DNA of 64,000 nt, taken from positions 1 through 64,000 of IMG/VR virus record IMGVR_UViG_3300027906_002394. One strand, 5' to 3'. Below the pieces are notes generated by a model that saw only the letters and a list, made by a program, of their open reading frames with translations, was not told the DNA's origin and ran no database searches. Of this stretch, positions 22,816 to 31,126 are shown in pieces; position 1 is the stretch's first letter; every line of letters starts with the position of its first letter. This stretch comes from a virus. The translations under genes and the position numbers were made by a program.

Positions 22816-23520
22816 ATGAAACCTACACCGCTTACCTTATTGATAGGACAAACGATTGCTCAACTTTCAGTCATACCCATGTTTTTCATTGGTACGCCTG
22901 TAACTTGGGCTATCTGTGCTTTTATGTATTTTGGAATTATGACTTTTGGTATCACTATGGGATATCATCGATACTGGAGTCATTACAGTTTTAAATGTTC
23001 TAAATGGTTAGAATATGTTATGATGTTTTTTGCCCATATTATGATGGTCGGGCCCGCGTTGGCTTGGGTAGCACAACATAGAGAACATCATGACCACGCG
23101 GATACGGAGAAAGACCCTCACTCACCAGAGTATCAAGGATTCATTCGTTGTTATTACTCTCAAGTGATGTCTTTACCTAAAATGTGGTACATAAAAAAAG
23201 ACTTGATGAAAAATGATTTATGTAAGGCTCAACACAGATACTATTGGCACTTTCTGGGTATTTTCGGGTTGATACTTGCATTGATAGACCCATATGCATT
23301 GATATACGCATGGTTAGCTCCAGCAGGATTTGCTAAGTTAATAGGGTCAATAGTTTTTGTTCACTCACATAGAGGTGGAACGCCTAGGAGTGATTATTGG
23401 TTGGGAATGGTTACATTTGGTGAAGGGTTTCACGCGAAACATCACGATGAACCTTGGAGTTGGAATTTTCATCCTTGGGATATAGGTGGAAAAATTATTC
23501 GGTTATTAAAACATGCTTAG
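22816..23520 (+). CDS. Fatty-acid desaturase (acyl-lipid/acyl-CoA type)
   Basis: 234 residues. All three His boxes of type 1 desaturases are present: HRYWSH (51-56), HREHH (88-92), and HAKHHDEPW near residue 210. Four hydrophobic segments flank them. At 234 residues it is compact compared with bacterial delta-9 enzymes (about 280-300). It would introduce a double bond into membrane lipid acyl chains at the inner membrane, using a di-iron centre and host electron donors. Desaturases are known in cyanophages as auxiliary metabolic genes. It is the first gene of the long operon. Confidence 0.88.
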   Translation: MKPTPLTLLIGQTIAQLSVIPMFFIGTPVTWAICAFMYFGIMTFGITMGYHRYWSHYSFKCSKWLEYVMMFFAHIMMVGPALAWVAQHREHHDHADTEKDPHSPEYQGFIRCYYSQVMSLPKMWYIKKDLMKNDLCKAQHRYYWHFLGIFGLILALIDPYALIYAWLAPAGFAKLIGSIVFVHSHRGGTPRSDYWLGMVTFGEGFHAKHHDEPWSWNFHPWDIGGKIIRLLKHA

Positions 23521-24211
23521 AAAAAGAGATTTACCCACAGTTGCAAAACTGGATATAGAATTTGATATTGACAAAATAAAACATTACATAGACTCACTAG
23601 ACCAAGGTGGTTGGGGTGATGTTTATGAATCAAATGAAGGTATTACAAATTTCGCTAACGCGGATTTTATAAGAGGACTTGAATATAACGACTTTAAGGA
23701 ATATCCATGTCAATACCTTAGACCAGAATACTGGGAAGAAATGAAGAACCCCAGTTTAAATTTGGGTAAGAGTAAAACAGAAGTATACAGAAACAAACAC
23801 GAGAGAACAGATAAACTCTCTCCAGTTGGTAATGAACATATGTGGGATTTTGATATGCCCCATTATAGAGGTAGTTATATACAAAAACATATAACAGAAA
23901 ACTTCAAGGCGGAGTCTTGTAGGACTAGAATACATTGGTTACCAAAAGGAAAACAGATACAACCGCATATTGATTATGATGCTTCATATGCAGTTAGAAT
24001 TGTAGTACCTATATCGGGTACGGATAATGTTATAAACGCCTTCTGGCCAAAGAACCAGAGGGAAGAATATAATTTGAAAGCAGATGGTTCAGCTTATTTT
24101 ATAAACATCGGTTACAAACATGCCGTTGAACATAATGGAAGTGAAGATAGAATTGCTTTGTTATTTACATTGAAGAGCCAAGAAGATGTGGAAGATTACG
24201 CCATACAATAA
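23513..24211 (+). CDS. 2OG-Fe(II) dioxygenase, aspartyl/asparaginyl hydroxylase-like
   Basis: 232 residues, 8-base overlap with the desaturase. The iron facial triad is visible as QPHIDYDASYAVRIVVPI (His-x-Asp) and GYKHAVEHNGSEDRIALLF (distal His, then the Arg that binds 2-oxoglutarate). The spacing of about 45 residues fits the cupin-like double-stranded beta-helix. It would hydroxylate a peptide side chain or small molecule, coupled to 2-oxoglutarate decarboxylation. A second 2OG protein lies at 43446. Confidence 0.75.
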   Translation: MLRKRDLPTVAKLDIEFDIDKIKHYIDSLDQGGWGDVYESNEGITNFANADFIRGLEYNDFKEYPCQYLRPEYWEEMKNPSLNLGKSKTEVYRNKHERTDKLSPVGNEHMWDFDMPHYRGSYIQKHITENFKAESCRTRIHWLPKGKQIQPHIDYDASYAVRIVVPISGTDNVINAFWPKNQREEYNLKADGSAYFINIGYKHAVEHNGSEDRIALLFTLKSQEDVEDYAIQ

Positions 24212-24764
24212 GAAGTATAAAAAACAATGGGAAGAATTTAGAGAACAGGCACTCGCGGAAGACAACGATTCTCTTATAGAAGAAAAACTAGACCCAGAAA
24301 CCCTTGACGGAGTATTTCATCTTTTATTTGAAGATGATGTATTAGCATCTGTTCAAGCAGCTGAGATTGACCATTATACTGGTAATCCTACAGCGATAAG
24401 AATGTGTAGATTACATACTCTTAGAAAATACAGAAGGACATCCTATGGTATGCCTTTATGTAGATACCAGATAGAGTGGTCTAGGGATATGGGATATGAA
24501 CATGTGTGGTGGTCGGTTGATGTTAATAGAACAGGATATAACGCGATACACCAAGGAACGCGGAGGTCACCAAACTATGAAGATTGGAAAGAAGATTTTG
24601 ATGGTTGGTGGAAAGATATTGTCTTTAACCAAAAGTATTTGTTTAAAGTTGACCCTGTAGCAGAATATTATCAATATATTTATGTTATTAATTTAGTAGA
24701 TAAGGAATTCATTCCTCAAAAGAATGTGGTTCCTTTTGATTTGGAGATAAGAAATGAACATTGA
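24186..24764 (+). CDS. GNAT-acetyltransferase-like protein
   Basis: 192 residues, 26-base overlap with the upstream gene. The segment VLASVQAAEIDHYTGNPTAI then MCRLHTLRKYRRTSYGMPL then YQIEWSRDMGYEHVWWSVDV has the order of a GNAT core (strand 4, R-x-x-x-x-G acetyl-CoA loop degenerate as RRTSYG, then helix and strand). The C-terminal half is specific. It would transfer an acyl group to an amine or sugar. The match is by pattern only. Confidence 0.45.
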   Translation: MWKITPYNKKYKKQWEEFREQALAEDNDSLIEEKLDPETLDGVFHLLFEDDVLASVQAAEIDHYTGNPTAIRMCRLHTLRKYRRTSYGMPLCRYQIEWSRDMGYEHVWWSVDVNRTGYNAIHQGTRRSPNYEDWKEDFDGWWKDIVFNQKYLFKVDPVAEYYQYIYVINLVDKEFIPQKNVVPFDLEIRNEH

Positions 24765-25344
24765 ACATGAAACAGTAGCACGATGGTTTAATTATGTTAG
24801 AGAAAAATCGAACCCTCGATTCACGGAATGCTTTTGGGATACACAGTTAAAATCCAAGGCAGAAATCATAGACAACCTACCACAAGACGAACACGGAAAC
24901 TATTTTGTTTTCGGTGGGTGGTTTGGTGTCCTCGCACATTTACTTGATGACAATATAATATCGAATGAAATCTATAGTGTGGATATTGACCCACAATGTA
25001 AAGAAGTTGGTGACATATATTTTCTTAGAGAAAATATCACTTATGTAACAGCAGATATGTGTGGTTATCAGTATTCTAAGAACCCACATGTTGTTATTAA
25101 TACCAGTACTGAACATTTACACCAGTACAAGTATGATGAATGGTGGAATGGTATTCCAGAAGGTACATTTTATGTTGTACAAGGAAATGACCTTAAAATA
25201 CCAGAACATGTTCGTACATTTTCCTCTTTAGAGTATTTTAAAGAGTGGAACAGATGTACTAAGATTACTTATGAGTCAGGCATGGAATTGCCAGGCCCAA
25301 ACAATTCCACTTACACTAGATACACGGTTATGGGATACAAATAA
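24754..25344 (+). CDS. SAM-methyltransferase-like protein
   Basis: 196 residues. The motif FVFGGWFGVLAHLLDDNI, then YSVDIDPQCKEVG, then YVTADMCGYQYSKNPHVVI gives a Rossmann-type motif I with an acidic strand-2 end (VDIDP) and a motif III-like Asp, as in class I methyltransferases. It begins 11 bases before the preceding stop, and its own stop abuts the next ATG. The substrate is unknown; the neighbours suggest a sugar or lipid intermediate. Confidence 0.5.
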   Translation: MNIEHETVARWFNYVREKSNPRFTECFWDTQLKSKAEIIDNLPQDEHGNYFVFGGWFGVLAHLLDDNIISNEIYSVDIDPQCKEVGDIYFLRENITYVTADMCGYQYSKNPHVVINTSTEHLHQYKYDEWWNGIPEGTFYVVQGNDLKIPEHVRTFSSLEYFKEWNRCTKITYESGMELPGPNNSTYTRYTVMGYK

Positions 25345-26096
25345 TGAATGTAGCAATTATTGGTTATGGGTTTTGTGGTAAAGCAACCGAGAGAATTCTA
25401 AAAAAGGTTGCCGGAATAAAAAGAATTCAAATTCAAGACCCCAAGTATAATAAAAAAATATCTCCAGATGAGTGGGATATGATTAGGTATGCTTTTGTAT
25501 GTGTGCCTACCCCCTTAACCAAAAACATGAGTATTATGGATCATTGGTATGAAGGTGATTTGTTTGATATGTCCATTATAGAAGAAGCAATATCTACTAT
25601 ACCGAACAATGTAATAACAGTTATTCGTAGTACCATTGGCCCAGAATCTATAAAGAAAAATTGGGTTCATTGGCCAGAGTTCTTGCGAGAAAGTCATTGG
25701 GAAGAAGACGCGGATGATAAGTCTATCCCTATTATTATTGGTGATGGAAACCAAGAGATGTCAGATTGGTTCCCAGACCGACATACAATTTTTACTACTG
25801 CTAAAACAGCAGCGATGTATAAGTTGTCTAGGAACGCGATGTTAGCTGCTAAAGTAACTCTCGCCAACTACATTCAGAGAGTTTGTCAAGAGTATGATAC
25901 CGATTATATTGATGTAGCACAGTTGTTAAAGGAACACGCGAATCTTGGAACCTCTCATTGGGAGGTGCCAGGCCCAGATGGTGATTATGGGTTTGGTGGT
26001 TCTTGTTTTCCCAAAGATACAACCCATCTTGCTTCGCTAACAGGTGGACACAATATATTTGATTATGTTTTGAGGTGTAATGAACGAGATCGCTAA
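25344..26096 (+). CDS. Truncated nucleotide-sugar dehydrogenase (UDP-Glc/GDP-Man family)
   Basis: 250 residues. N-terminal NAD site MNVAIIGYGFCGKATE, VCVPTPLTKN, STIGP, then the mid-domain, and the active-site loop GFGGSCFPKDTTHLASL, whose Cys is the catalytic thiol of UDP-glucose and GDP-mannose dehydrogenases. The family is normally about 400-450 residues with a C-terminal nucleotide-sugar domain, which is missing here, so this is an NAD and central domain only. A longer relative lies at 39886. It may oxidise an unusual sugar substrate or need a partner. Confidence 0.75.
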   Translation: MNVAIIGYGFCGKATERILKKVAGIKRIQIQDPKYNKKISPDEWDMIRYAFVCVPTPLTKNMSIMDHWYEGDLFDMSIIEEAISTIPNNVITVIRSTIGPESIKKNWVHWPEFLRESHWEEDADDKSIPIIIGDGNQEMSDWFPDRHTIFTTAKTAAMYKLSRNAMLAAKVTLANYIQRVCQEYDTDYIDVAQLLKEHANLGTSHWEVPGPDGDYGFGGSCFPKDTTHLASLTGGHNIFDYVLRCNERDR

Positions 26097-27357
26097 ATAC
26101 TTAGACGATATAACCAGAAGAAACAATGCAATAGGTAAAGGTTTCTGTGTATTGAAGTGGTGGCACTTAGAAATGCACTTAGGTACAGGTAACTATCATT
26201 CCTGTTTTCATTGTCCCCAACAAAATCTTAAACTTGATGAAGATATGCACAACACTCTTCACAAGATGCAACAAAGAAAGACCATGTTAGAAGGTGGTAG
26301 ACCAGATGAGTGTTCTTATTGTTGGAAGGCGGAAGATAGTGGCGCTGTAAGTCCTAGAACAACATTGTCTTCCATATACACTCACATGGAAGAGGATATT
26401 ATAGAAACAACTGCTAAATTGGATTGGGATGATTATGTATATCCAAAATATTTGGAAATGAGTTTTTCTAATACATGTCAAATGAAATGTTCTTATTGCG
26501 CTCCCTCTTTGAGTTCTACCTTATTACAGGAAATCAAAAAGGAAGGGGCATACCCATTATCAGACCCAGAGAATCGCGGTCAATACGAATTAAATGGTAC
26601 TGAAGAACTTTATAAGGATGATGATAACCCTCTTCTGGATAAGTTCTGGGATTGGTTTGATGAAGCGAGAAAACATCTTGATACATTGAGAATTACAGGC
26701 GGAGAACCTTTATTACACAAGAGTACTTTCGAGATGATGGATAGATTGCGTGGGGAGAGTATTAACTTCCATGTAAACAGCAATCTATCAGTTTCTAATA
26801 GAAGAGTGACAGAAGCATGTAACTTATTACCAGCGAAGTCTAAGATATATGCTAGTGTTGATACATTTGGACAACAGGCTGAGTGGATTAGACATGGACT
26901 TAATTGGGACTTGTTTGACCAAAATGTTCTTACTGTTATTAATCATAAAATCCCATTGAGTTTTATGACAACATTTTGTTTATTAAGTATACCAAGATTT
27001 AAAGACTTTTTGTATTATGTTATACAGTTAAAAGATATTGGGGATGTTTTGATTGATACACCATTTATGACTAATCCCCCACACCTGTCTTGTCTTATAA
27101 TGGATGATGATATGAGGGAAACATTAGAAGATAGTTACCAGTTTATGTCATATAATAAAGAATTCAATCACGCGGAAGTTGTAAAGTTTGAAAGATTACT
27201 TAAATGGGTAGATGCAAATAGGTTTACTGGAGAACGCCTAAATAGTCATAGAAAAGATTTTAAAACATTTGTCGATGAACATGACAAACGCAGAGGCACG
27301 GATTGGCACAAAGCGTTTCCAGAGTTGACATATTTTTATGAGTTATGTGATGTCTAA
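26080..27357 (+). CDS. Radical SAM protein 1 of 7 (twitch/SPASM-like)
   Basis: 425 residues, 17-base overlap with the upstream gene. The radical SAM motif is CQMKCSYC (Cys 133, 137, 140) in LEMSFSNTCQMKCSYCAP, followed by RITGGEPLL (the GGEP strand). An N-terminal cysteine set (23, 42, 45, 78, 81, including DECSYCWKAED) probably holds an auxiliary cluster. The C-terminus ends RRGTDWHKAFPELTYF. It would cleave SAM to a 5'-deoxyadenosyl radical. The substrate is unknown. It belongs to group A (with radical SAM 2 and 3), sharing a C-x-x-C-W motif. Confidence 0.85.
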   Translation: MNEIAKYLDDITRRNNAIGKGFCVLKWWHLEMHLGTGNYHSCFHCPQQNLKLDEDMHNTLHKMQQRKTMLEGGRPDECSYCWKAEDSGAVSPRTTLSSIYTHMEEDIIETTAKLDWDDYVYPKYLEMSFSNTCQMKCSYCAPSLSSTLLQEIKKEGAYPLSDPENRGQYELNGTEELYKDDDNPLLDKFWDWFDEARKHLDTLRITGGEPLLHKSTFEMMDRLRGESINFHVNSNLSVSNRRVTEACNLLPAKSKIYASVDTFGQQAEWIRHGLNWDLFDQNVLTVINHKIPLSFMTTFCLLSIPRFKDFLYYVIQLKDIGDVLIDTPFMTNPPHLSCLIMDDDMRETLEDSYQFMSYNKEFNHAEVVKFERLLKWVDANRFTGERLNSHRKDFKTFVDEHDKRRGTDWHKAFPELTYFYELCDV

Positions 27358-28732
27358 ACCTAATGAATTCTGGATTGAACAACTAAAACAGAAAAGAGAA
27401 AAGATTAATCAAATTAGTCCTTCTTTTTGTTCTGCTAAGTGGTTACAGACTACTCTGTATTTGCAGAATGGTTATAATCACTCATGTCACCATCCTTCAC
27501 CACATAAAATACCTGTGGAAGAAGTATTAGAGAATCCAGCAGCTCTTCATAATAGTAAGTATAAGAAACAACAAAGAATTAAGATGCTCAATGGTGAGAG
27601 ACCTAGTGAGTGTGATTACTGTTGGAGAATAGAAGACCAAGGTAAGGGACACTTCTCTGACCGTCATTATAAGACTGCTGATTGGTGGTCATGGGATAAG
27701 GTTGATGTTATTGCAACCGACAACCCAAGTAAAGATGTGTATCCAACATATCTAGAAGTATCGTTCTCAAACGCATGTAATTTCGCGTGTGCTTATTGTT
27801 CACCAGAGATAAGTTCTGAGTGGATGAAAGATATAGAAAAGAATGGTGACTATCCTGTGGAGTTTGGTTCTGGTAATTTAGACTATTTAAAGTCTGTGGA
27901 AAAGTTTCCATATAAACACTCTGACCCGAACCCATATGTTGATGCATTTTGGAAATGGTTTCCAGAAGCACTTCCTCATCTAAGAGTATTTCGTATTACT
28001 GGTGGTGAACCCACTATGAGTAAAGATGTGTGGAAAGTAATAGATTACATATATGATAATGCACAACCAGAACTGTCTATTGCAATTAATAGTAATCTTG
28101 GTACAGACCCAAGACTTATACAGAGACTTGTTGACGCATGTAACAAATTAAAAGACAAAGTTAAACAAATTGAGATATATACAAGCTGTGAAGCAACTGG
28201 AGAACAAGCAGAATATATTAGAGATGGATTAGACTATGATTACTGGCGTGGTAATGTAGAGAAGGTTTTATCAGAGACAGATGCTAATGTAGCAATGATG
28301 ACTACATTAAACATATTGAGTATGACTACATTTGAGAACTTCATTGAAGACATAATGCAGTTAAGAATCAAATATAATAAAGATTTAGCAAATAACAGAA
28401 TACCGTTAAGTATAAACTATTTAAGATTCCCGCCTCATTTACAATGTACTCTATTGGATAGAAATACTAGAATATCCTATGCATCTGACTATGAGTTAAC
28501 CGCGAAGATTTGGTTGAAATATAATTCACCAGACAAGTTCGCAAGAATTTATTTGGAAGAGTATGACCAGATACAGAGGTTCTGCGAATACCTTAGGCAA
28601 GAACATAAAGGTGCTGAAAAATATAGAGCAGACTTTGTAAATTATATAAAAGCCTACGATATCAGAAGGTCGAAAAACTTTAGCAAAACTTTTCCAGAAT
28701 ATAAACATTTATTGGAGTGGTGGGATGCCTAA
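27350..28732 (+). CDS. Radical SAM protein 2 of 7
   Basis: About 460 residues (ATG 27350; 27338 is an alternative). The cluster-binding motif is CNFACAYC (Cys 143, 147, 150) after LEVSFSNA. N-terminal CHHPSPHKIP at 46-55 and ECDYCWRIED at 88-97 are shared with radical SAM 3 and, in part, 1. FRITGGEPTMS is the GGEP strand. It ends RRSKNFSKTFPEYKHLLEWW. Paralogy with its neighbours is clear, yet the sequences are too different for a recent duplication. Overlaps the small gene that follows by 8 bases. Confidence 0.85.
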   Translation: MSKPNEFWIEQLKQKREKINQISPSFCSAKWLQTTLYLQNGYNHSCHHPSPHKIPVEEVLENPAALHNSKYKKQQRIKMLNGERPSECDYCWRIEDQGKGHFSDRHYKTADWWSWDKVDVIATDNPSKDVYPTYLEVSFSNACNFACAYCSPEISSEWMKDIEKNGDYPVEFGSGNLDYLKSVEKFPYKHSDPNPYVDAFWKWFPEALPHLRVFRITGGEPTMSKDVWKVIDYIYDNAQPELSIAINSNLGTDPRLIQRLVDACNKLKDKVKQIEIYTSCEATGEQAEYIRDGLDYDYWRGNVEKVLSETDANVAMMTTLNILSMTTFENFIEDIMQLRIKYNKDLANNRIPLSINYLRFPPHLQCTLLDRNTRISYASDYELTAKIWLKYNSPDKFARIYLEEYDQIQRFCEYLRQEHKGAEKYRADFVNYIKAYDIRRSKNFSKTFPEYKHLLEWWDA

Positions 28733-28952
28733 AAAATATATTCATGTAAACATGCACAAGATTCGTGCTAATAAAAAACACGGAACAAACGAACCTGTTC
28801 TTACAGTAAAAGAAGGAAGAAAAAATACCTATGGACATAGTGTAAAGATACATGGCCCTAGTGAGGTAATATACGGTGGGAATGATAAACCATTGTTACC
28901 CTGTGGTGCGAGAGTTGTTATAATGACAGAAGCGGAGATTGAAATTGAATAA
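28725..28952 (+). CDS. Small conserved phage protein (HVNMHKIRANKKHG)
   Basis: 75 residues between radical SAM 2 and 3. The sequence is basic at the start (IHVNMHKIRANKKHGTNEPV) and strand-rich later (KIHGPSEVIYGGNDKPLLPC). I recall very similar small proteins in cyanophages, away from radical SAM genes, so it is probably not a dedicated peptide substrate, although its position invites that idea. Function unknown. Confidence 0.6.
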   Translation: MPKKYIHVNMHKIRANKKHGTNEPVLTVKEGRKNTYGHSVKIHGPSEVIYGGNDKPLLPCGARVVIMTEAEIEIE

Positions 28953-30447
28953 AGAATATGACTTGATAAAGTATCGTAAAGATATTCTTGATACTAAGTC
29001 AAAGAGTTTTTGTGGTGCGAAGTGGTACAACGCTACTACATGGTTAGGTAGTGGTACTACTGCTAGTTGTCATCACCCCCCAGCACATAAGATTCCGTTA
29101 CACGAGATTGCAGCTGACCCATCCGCTATTCATAACACACAACACAAGAAGGCAATGCGTAAGATGATGCAACGCGGAGAGAGACCGCGTGAGTGTGAGT
29201 ATTGTTGGAAAGTTGAAGATATGAAAGATGAAGCTGTTAGTGACAGAGTTTTTAAATCAATCATATACACCAATGAAGATTTGAAGAAGGCACACGAGGC
29301 AGACTTTAACGATAACACATTATTAAAAACATTCGAGATTGCATTTGACCGAACATGTAACCTTGCTTGTTCTTATTGTAACTCTAGTTTCTCTACCACA
29401 TGGGCTAAGGATATAAAGAAACATGGCCCATATCAAAATATGGTATCAGATGGTGCAGCTGCCTTTCAACACGATGGTGCGTGGGCAGACCCATATGGTA
29501 AAAAGGAAGAGAACCCATATGTGACTGCTTTCTGGGATTGGTGGGAAGATGGACTATCAGAAAGTCTTGAGGAATTGAGAGTTACAGGTGGTGAACCGTT
29601 GATGTCTGACCAAGTATGGAAGTTGTTTGATTGGTTTGAAGATAATCCATCTGATATGAGATTCGCAGTAAACTCTAACCTTATTGCGAAGAAAAGTATC
29701 GTTGATAGACTAATAGAAAAATCAAAAGGTGTTAAGAAGTTTCATCTTTATACTAGTTGTGAAGCAACAGGTAAACAAGCTGAGTATATAAGGGACGGAC
29801 TTGACTATGAACTCTGGACTAACAATATAACGCGATTCATTAAAGAAGGTAACTATGAAGGCATCAATATAATGATGACTATTAATAGTTTATGTTTGTT
29901 TAGTATAACAGACTTCTTAGATGATGTATTTAAACTAAAAGAATTAACAAAAAGTAAGACACCTGTCTTTAGTGTTAACTTATTACGATTCCCTAGTTTC
30001 CAAAGTCCTCTTGCACTACCAGACCACATTAAAGACTATCTTAGAGAGAATCTATCTAGTTGGTATGAAGAAAATAAAGACAGACCATATTGGCATGACT
30101 TTGAAAAAGCAAGTGTTGAAAGGTTAATAGATTATCTGGTTATTGTTGATGCACCACATAGAAGAACAAGTGACAAGATGACCCTGTGGAGAGACTTCAA
30201 GACCTTTTATGGTCAATATGATAAACGAAGAGATAAAAGCATTTCTGTATTCCCAGAGATTCTTACAGATTGGATAGACACTCTTCCAGATACAGAAACA
30301 AAACCTATAACAGTTATGCCAAGTGGGGATAGTACAGAACAGTACGCGGATGACCCAGACTTGAAGAAGATTGCAGATGAAGAAGGATGGGTATTGAAAC
30401 CAGACAATAAAAACATAGATGAAGCATTGGGGGATTACGACAAATGA
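28945..30447 (+). CDS. Radical SAM protein 3 of 7
   Basis: About 500 residues. TTG at 28945 follows GGAG by 8 bases; TTG 28939 is possible, and no ATG fits. Cluster motif CNLACSYC (138, 142, 145) follows FEIAFDRT. N-terminal CHHPPAHKIP and ECEYCWKVED match radical SAM 2 closely. LRVTGGEPLMS is the GGEP strand. After the core the family tail RRDKSISVFPEILTDW ends near residue 440, and about 60 further acidic residues are unique to this copy. No other start signal is present, which is unusual for this operon. Confidence 0.82.
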   Translation: MNKEYDLIKYRKDILDTKSKSFCGAKWYNATTWLGSGTTASCHHPPAHKIPLHEIAADPSAIHNTQHKKAMRKMMQRGERPRECEYCWKVEDMKDEAVSDRVFKSIIYTNEDLKKAHEADFNDNTLLKTFEIAFDRTCNLACSYCNSSFSTTWAKDIKKHGPYQNMVSDGAAAFQHDGAWADPYGKKEENPYVTAFWDWWEDGLSESLEELRVTGGEPLMSDQVWKLFDWFEDNPSDMRFAVNSNLIAKKSIVDRLIEKSKGVKKFHLYTSCEATGKQAEYIRDGLDYELWTNNITRFIKEGNYEGINIMMTINSLCLFSITDFLDDVFKLKELTKSKTPVFSVNLLRFPSFQSPLALPDHIKDYLRENLSSWYEENKDRPYWHDFEKASVERLIDYLVIVDAPHRRTSDKMTLWRDFKTFYGQYDKRRDKSISVFPEILTDWIDTLPDTETKPITVMPSGDSTEQYADDPDLKKIADEEGWVLKPDNKNIDEALGDYDK

Positions 30448-30881
30448 AAATATTGATATGTGGATTGCCTGGCTCTGGGAAAACTACTCTTGGAAGAGAG
30501 TTGTCATATTATTTTGATATCCCTCTTATAAACGCAGATGTCCAAAGAGAATTTTATGATAATTGGGATTTCTCTGAGACAGGTAGAATGATACAAGCTT
30601 TCCGTATGTCAAAATATGATTTCGGGATATTAGATTTTATTGCACCAATTGAACATTATAGAAAGTTGGTTGCAGCTGATTGTACTATTTTTATGAACAC
30701 GATAGATGAAGGTAGATACGAAGACACAAACAAAATATTTGAACCCCCACTATCGTGTGATTTTGAGGTAAAAGAATGGATAGAACTAAACCAACTACGC
30801 AGCTCCTTGGAAGGTTTCAACCGTGGCATAGAGGGCATACGGAGTTATTTAAAAGAGCAATTTCCAAAACTGGTCAAGTAA
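30444..30881 (+). CDS. APS-kinase-like P-loop kinase (N-terminal half of a split bifunctional enzyme)
   Basis: 145 residues. Walker A is ICGLPGSGKTTLGREL (residues 4-19), followed by PLINADVQREFYDNWDFS, where APS kinases have their D-x-x-R region, and IFMNTIDEGRYEDTNKIF, a lid-like segment. I recall marine phage proteins in which this kinase is fused to a following nucleotidyltransferase. Here the last 35 residues overlap the start of that domain in another frame, so they are probably not part of the kinase fold. It would phosphorylate a small molecule. Confidence 0.65.
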   Translation: MKILICGLPGSGKTTLGRELSYYFDIPLINADVQREFYDNWDFSETGRMIQAFRMSKYDFGILDFIAPIEHYRKLVAADCTIFMNTIDEGRYEDTNKIFEPPLSCDFEVKEWIELNQLRSSLEGFNRGIEGIRSYLKEQFPKLVK

Positions 30882-31126
30882 TAATACAGTTAAGGGAAAC
30901 GCCTTATGATGAGGACAACCCATATAGCCTACAAGAAAGACGGAGTATGATTTCAATTGCACTTAATCAATCTGGATTTGAGTATGGTGTACATTATGAA
31001 ATTATGGGAGTACCTAATGTAACGCATATTACTTATGGTAGAGATGTTGGATATAAAATTGAAAAGGAGTTATTGTTAGAGAATATAGAAGATATTTCTG
31101 CTACAAAAATTCGTAATGAAGAATAG
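30776..31126 (+). CDS. Nucleotidyltransferase, HxGH type (C-terminal half of the split enzyme)
   Basis: 116 residues. The cytidylyltransferase/NMN adenylyltransferase signature is GRFQPWHRGHTELFKRAI (residues 12-29), with a terminal ISATKIR matching the second nucleotide-binding motif. The core GVPNVTHITYGRDVGYKIE is typical of the marine phage version. It overlaps the kinase gene by 106 bases in the -1 relative frame. It activates a small phosphorylated compound with a nucleotide, so kinase plus transferase could build an activated head group or sugar. The start GAATGG has no strong Shine-Dalgarno, consistent with coupling. Confidence 0.7.
   Translation: MDRTKPTTQLLGRFQPWHRGHTELFKRAISKTGQVIIQLRETPYDEDNPYSLQERRSMISIALNQSGFEYGVHYEIMGVPNVTHITYGRDVGYKIEKELLLENIEDISATKIRNEE

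Noticed and set aside
28725-28952. 75-residue gene as a radical SAM precursor peptide
   Set aside because: Similar small proteins occur, to my recollection, in phages without radical SAM arrays, and it lacks a leader-core layout or repeated modifiable residues.
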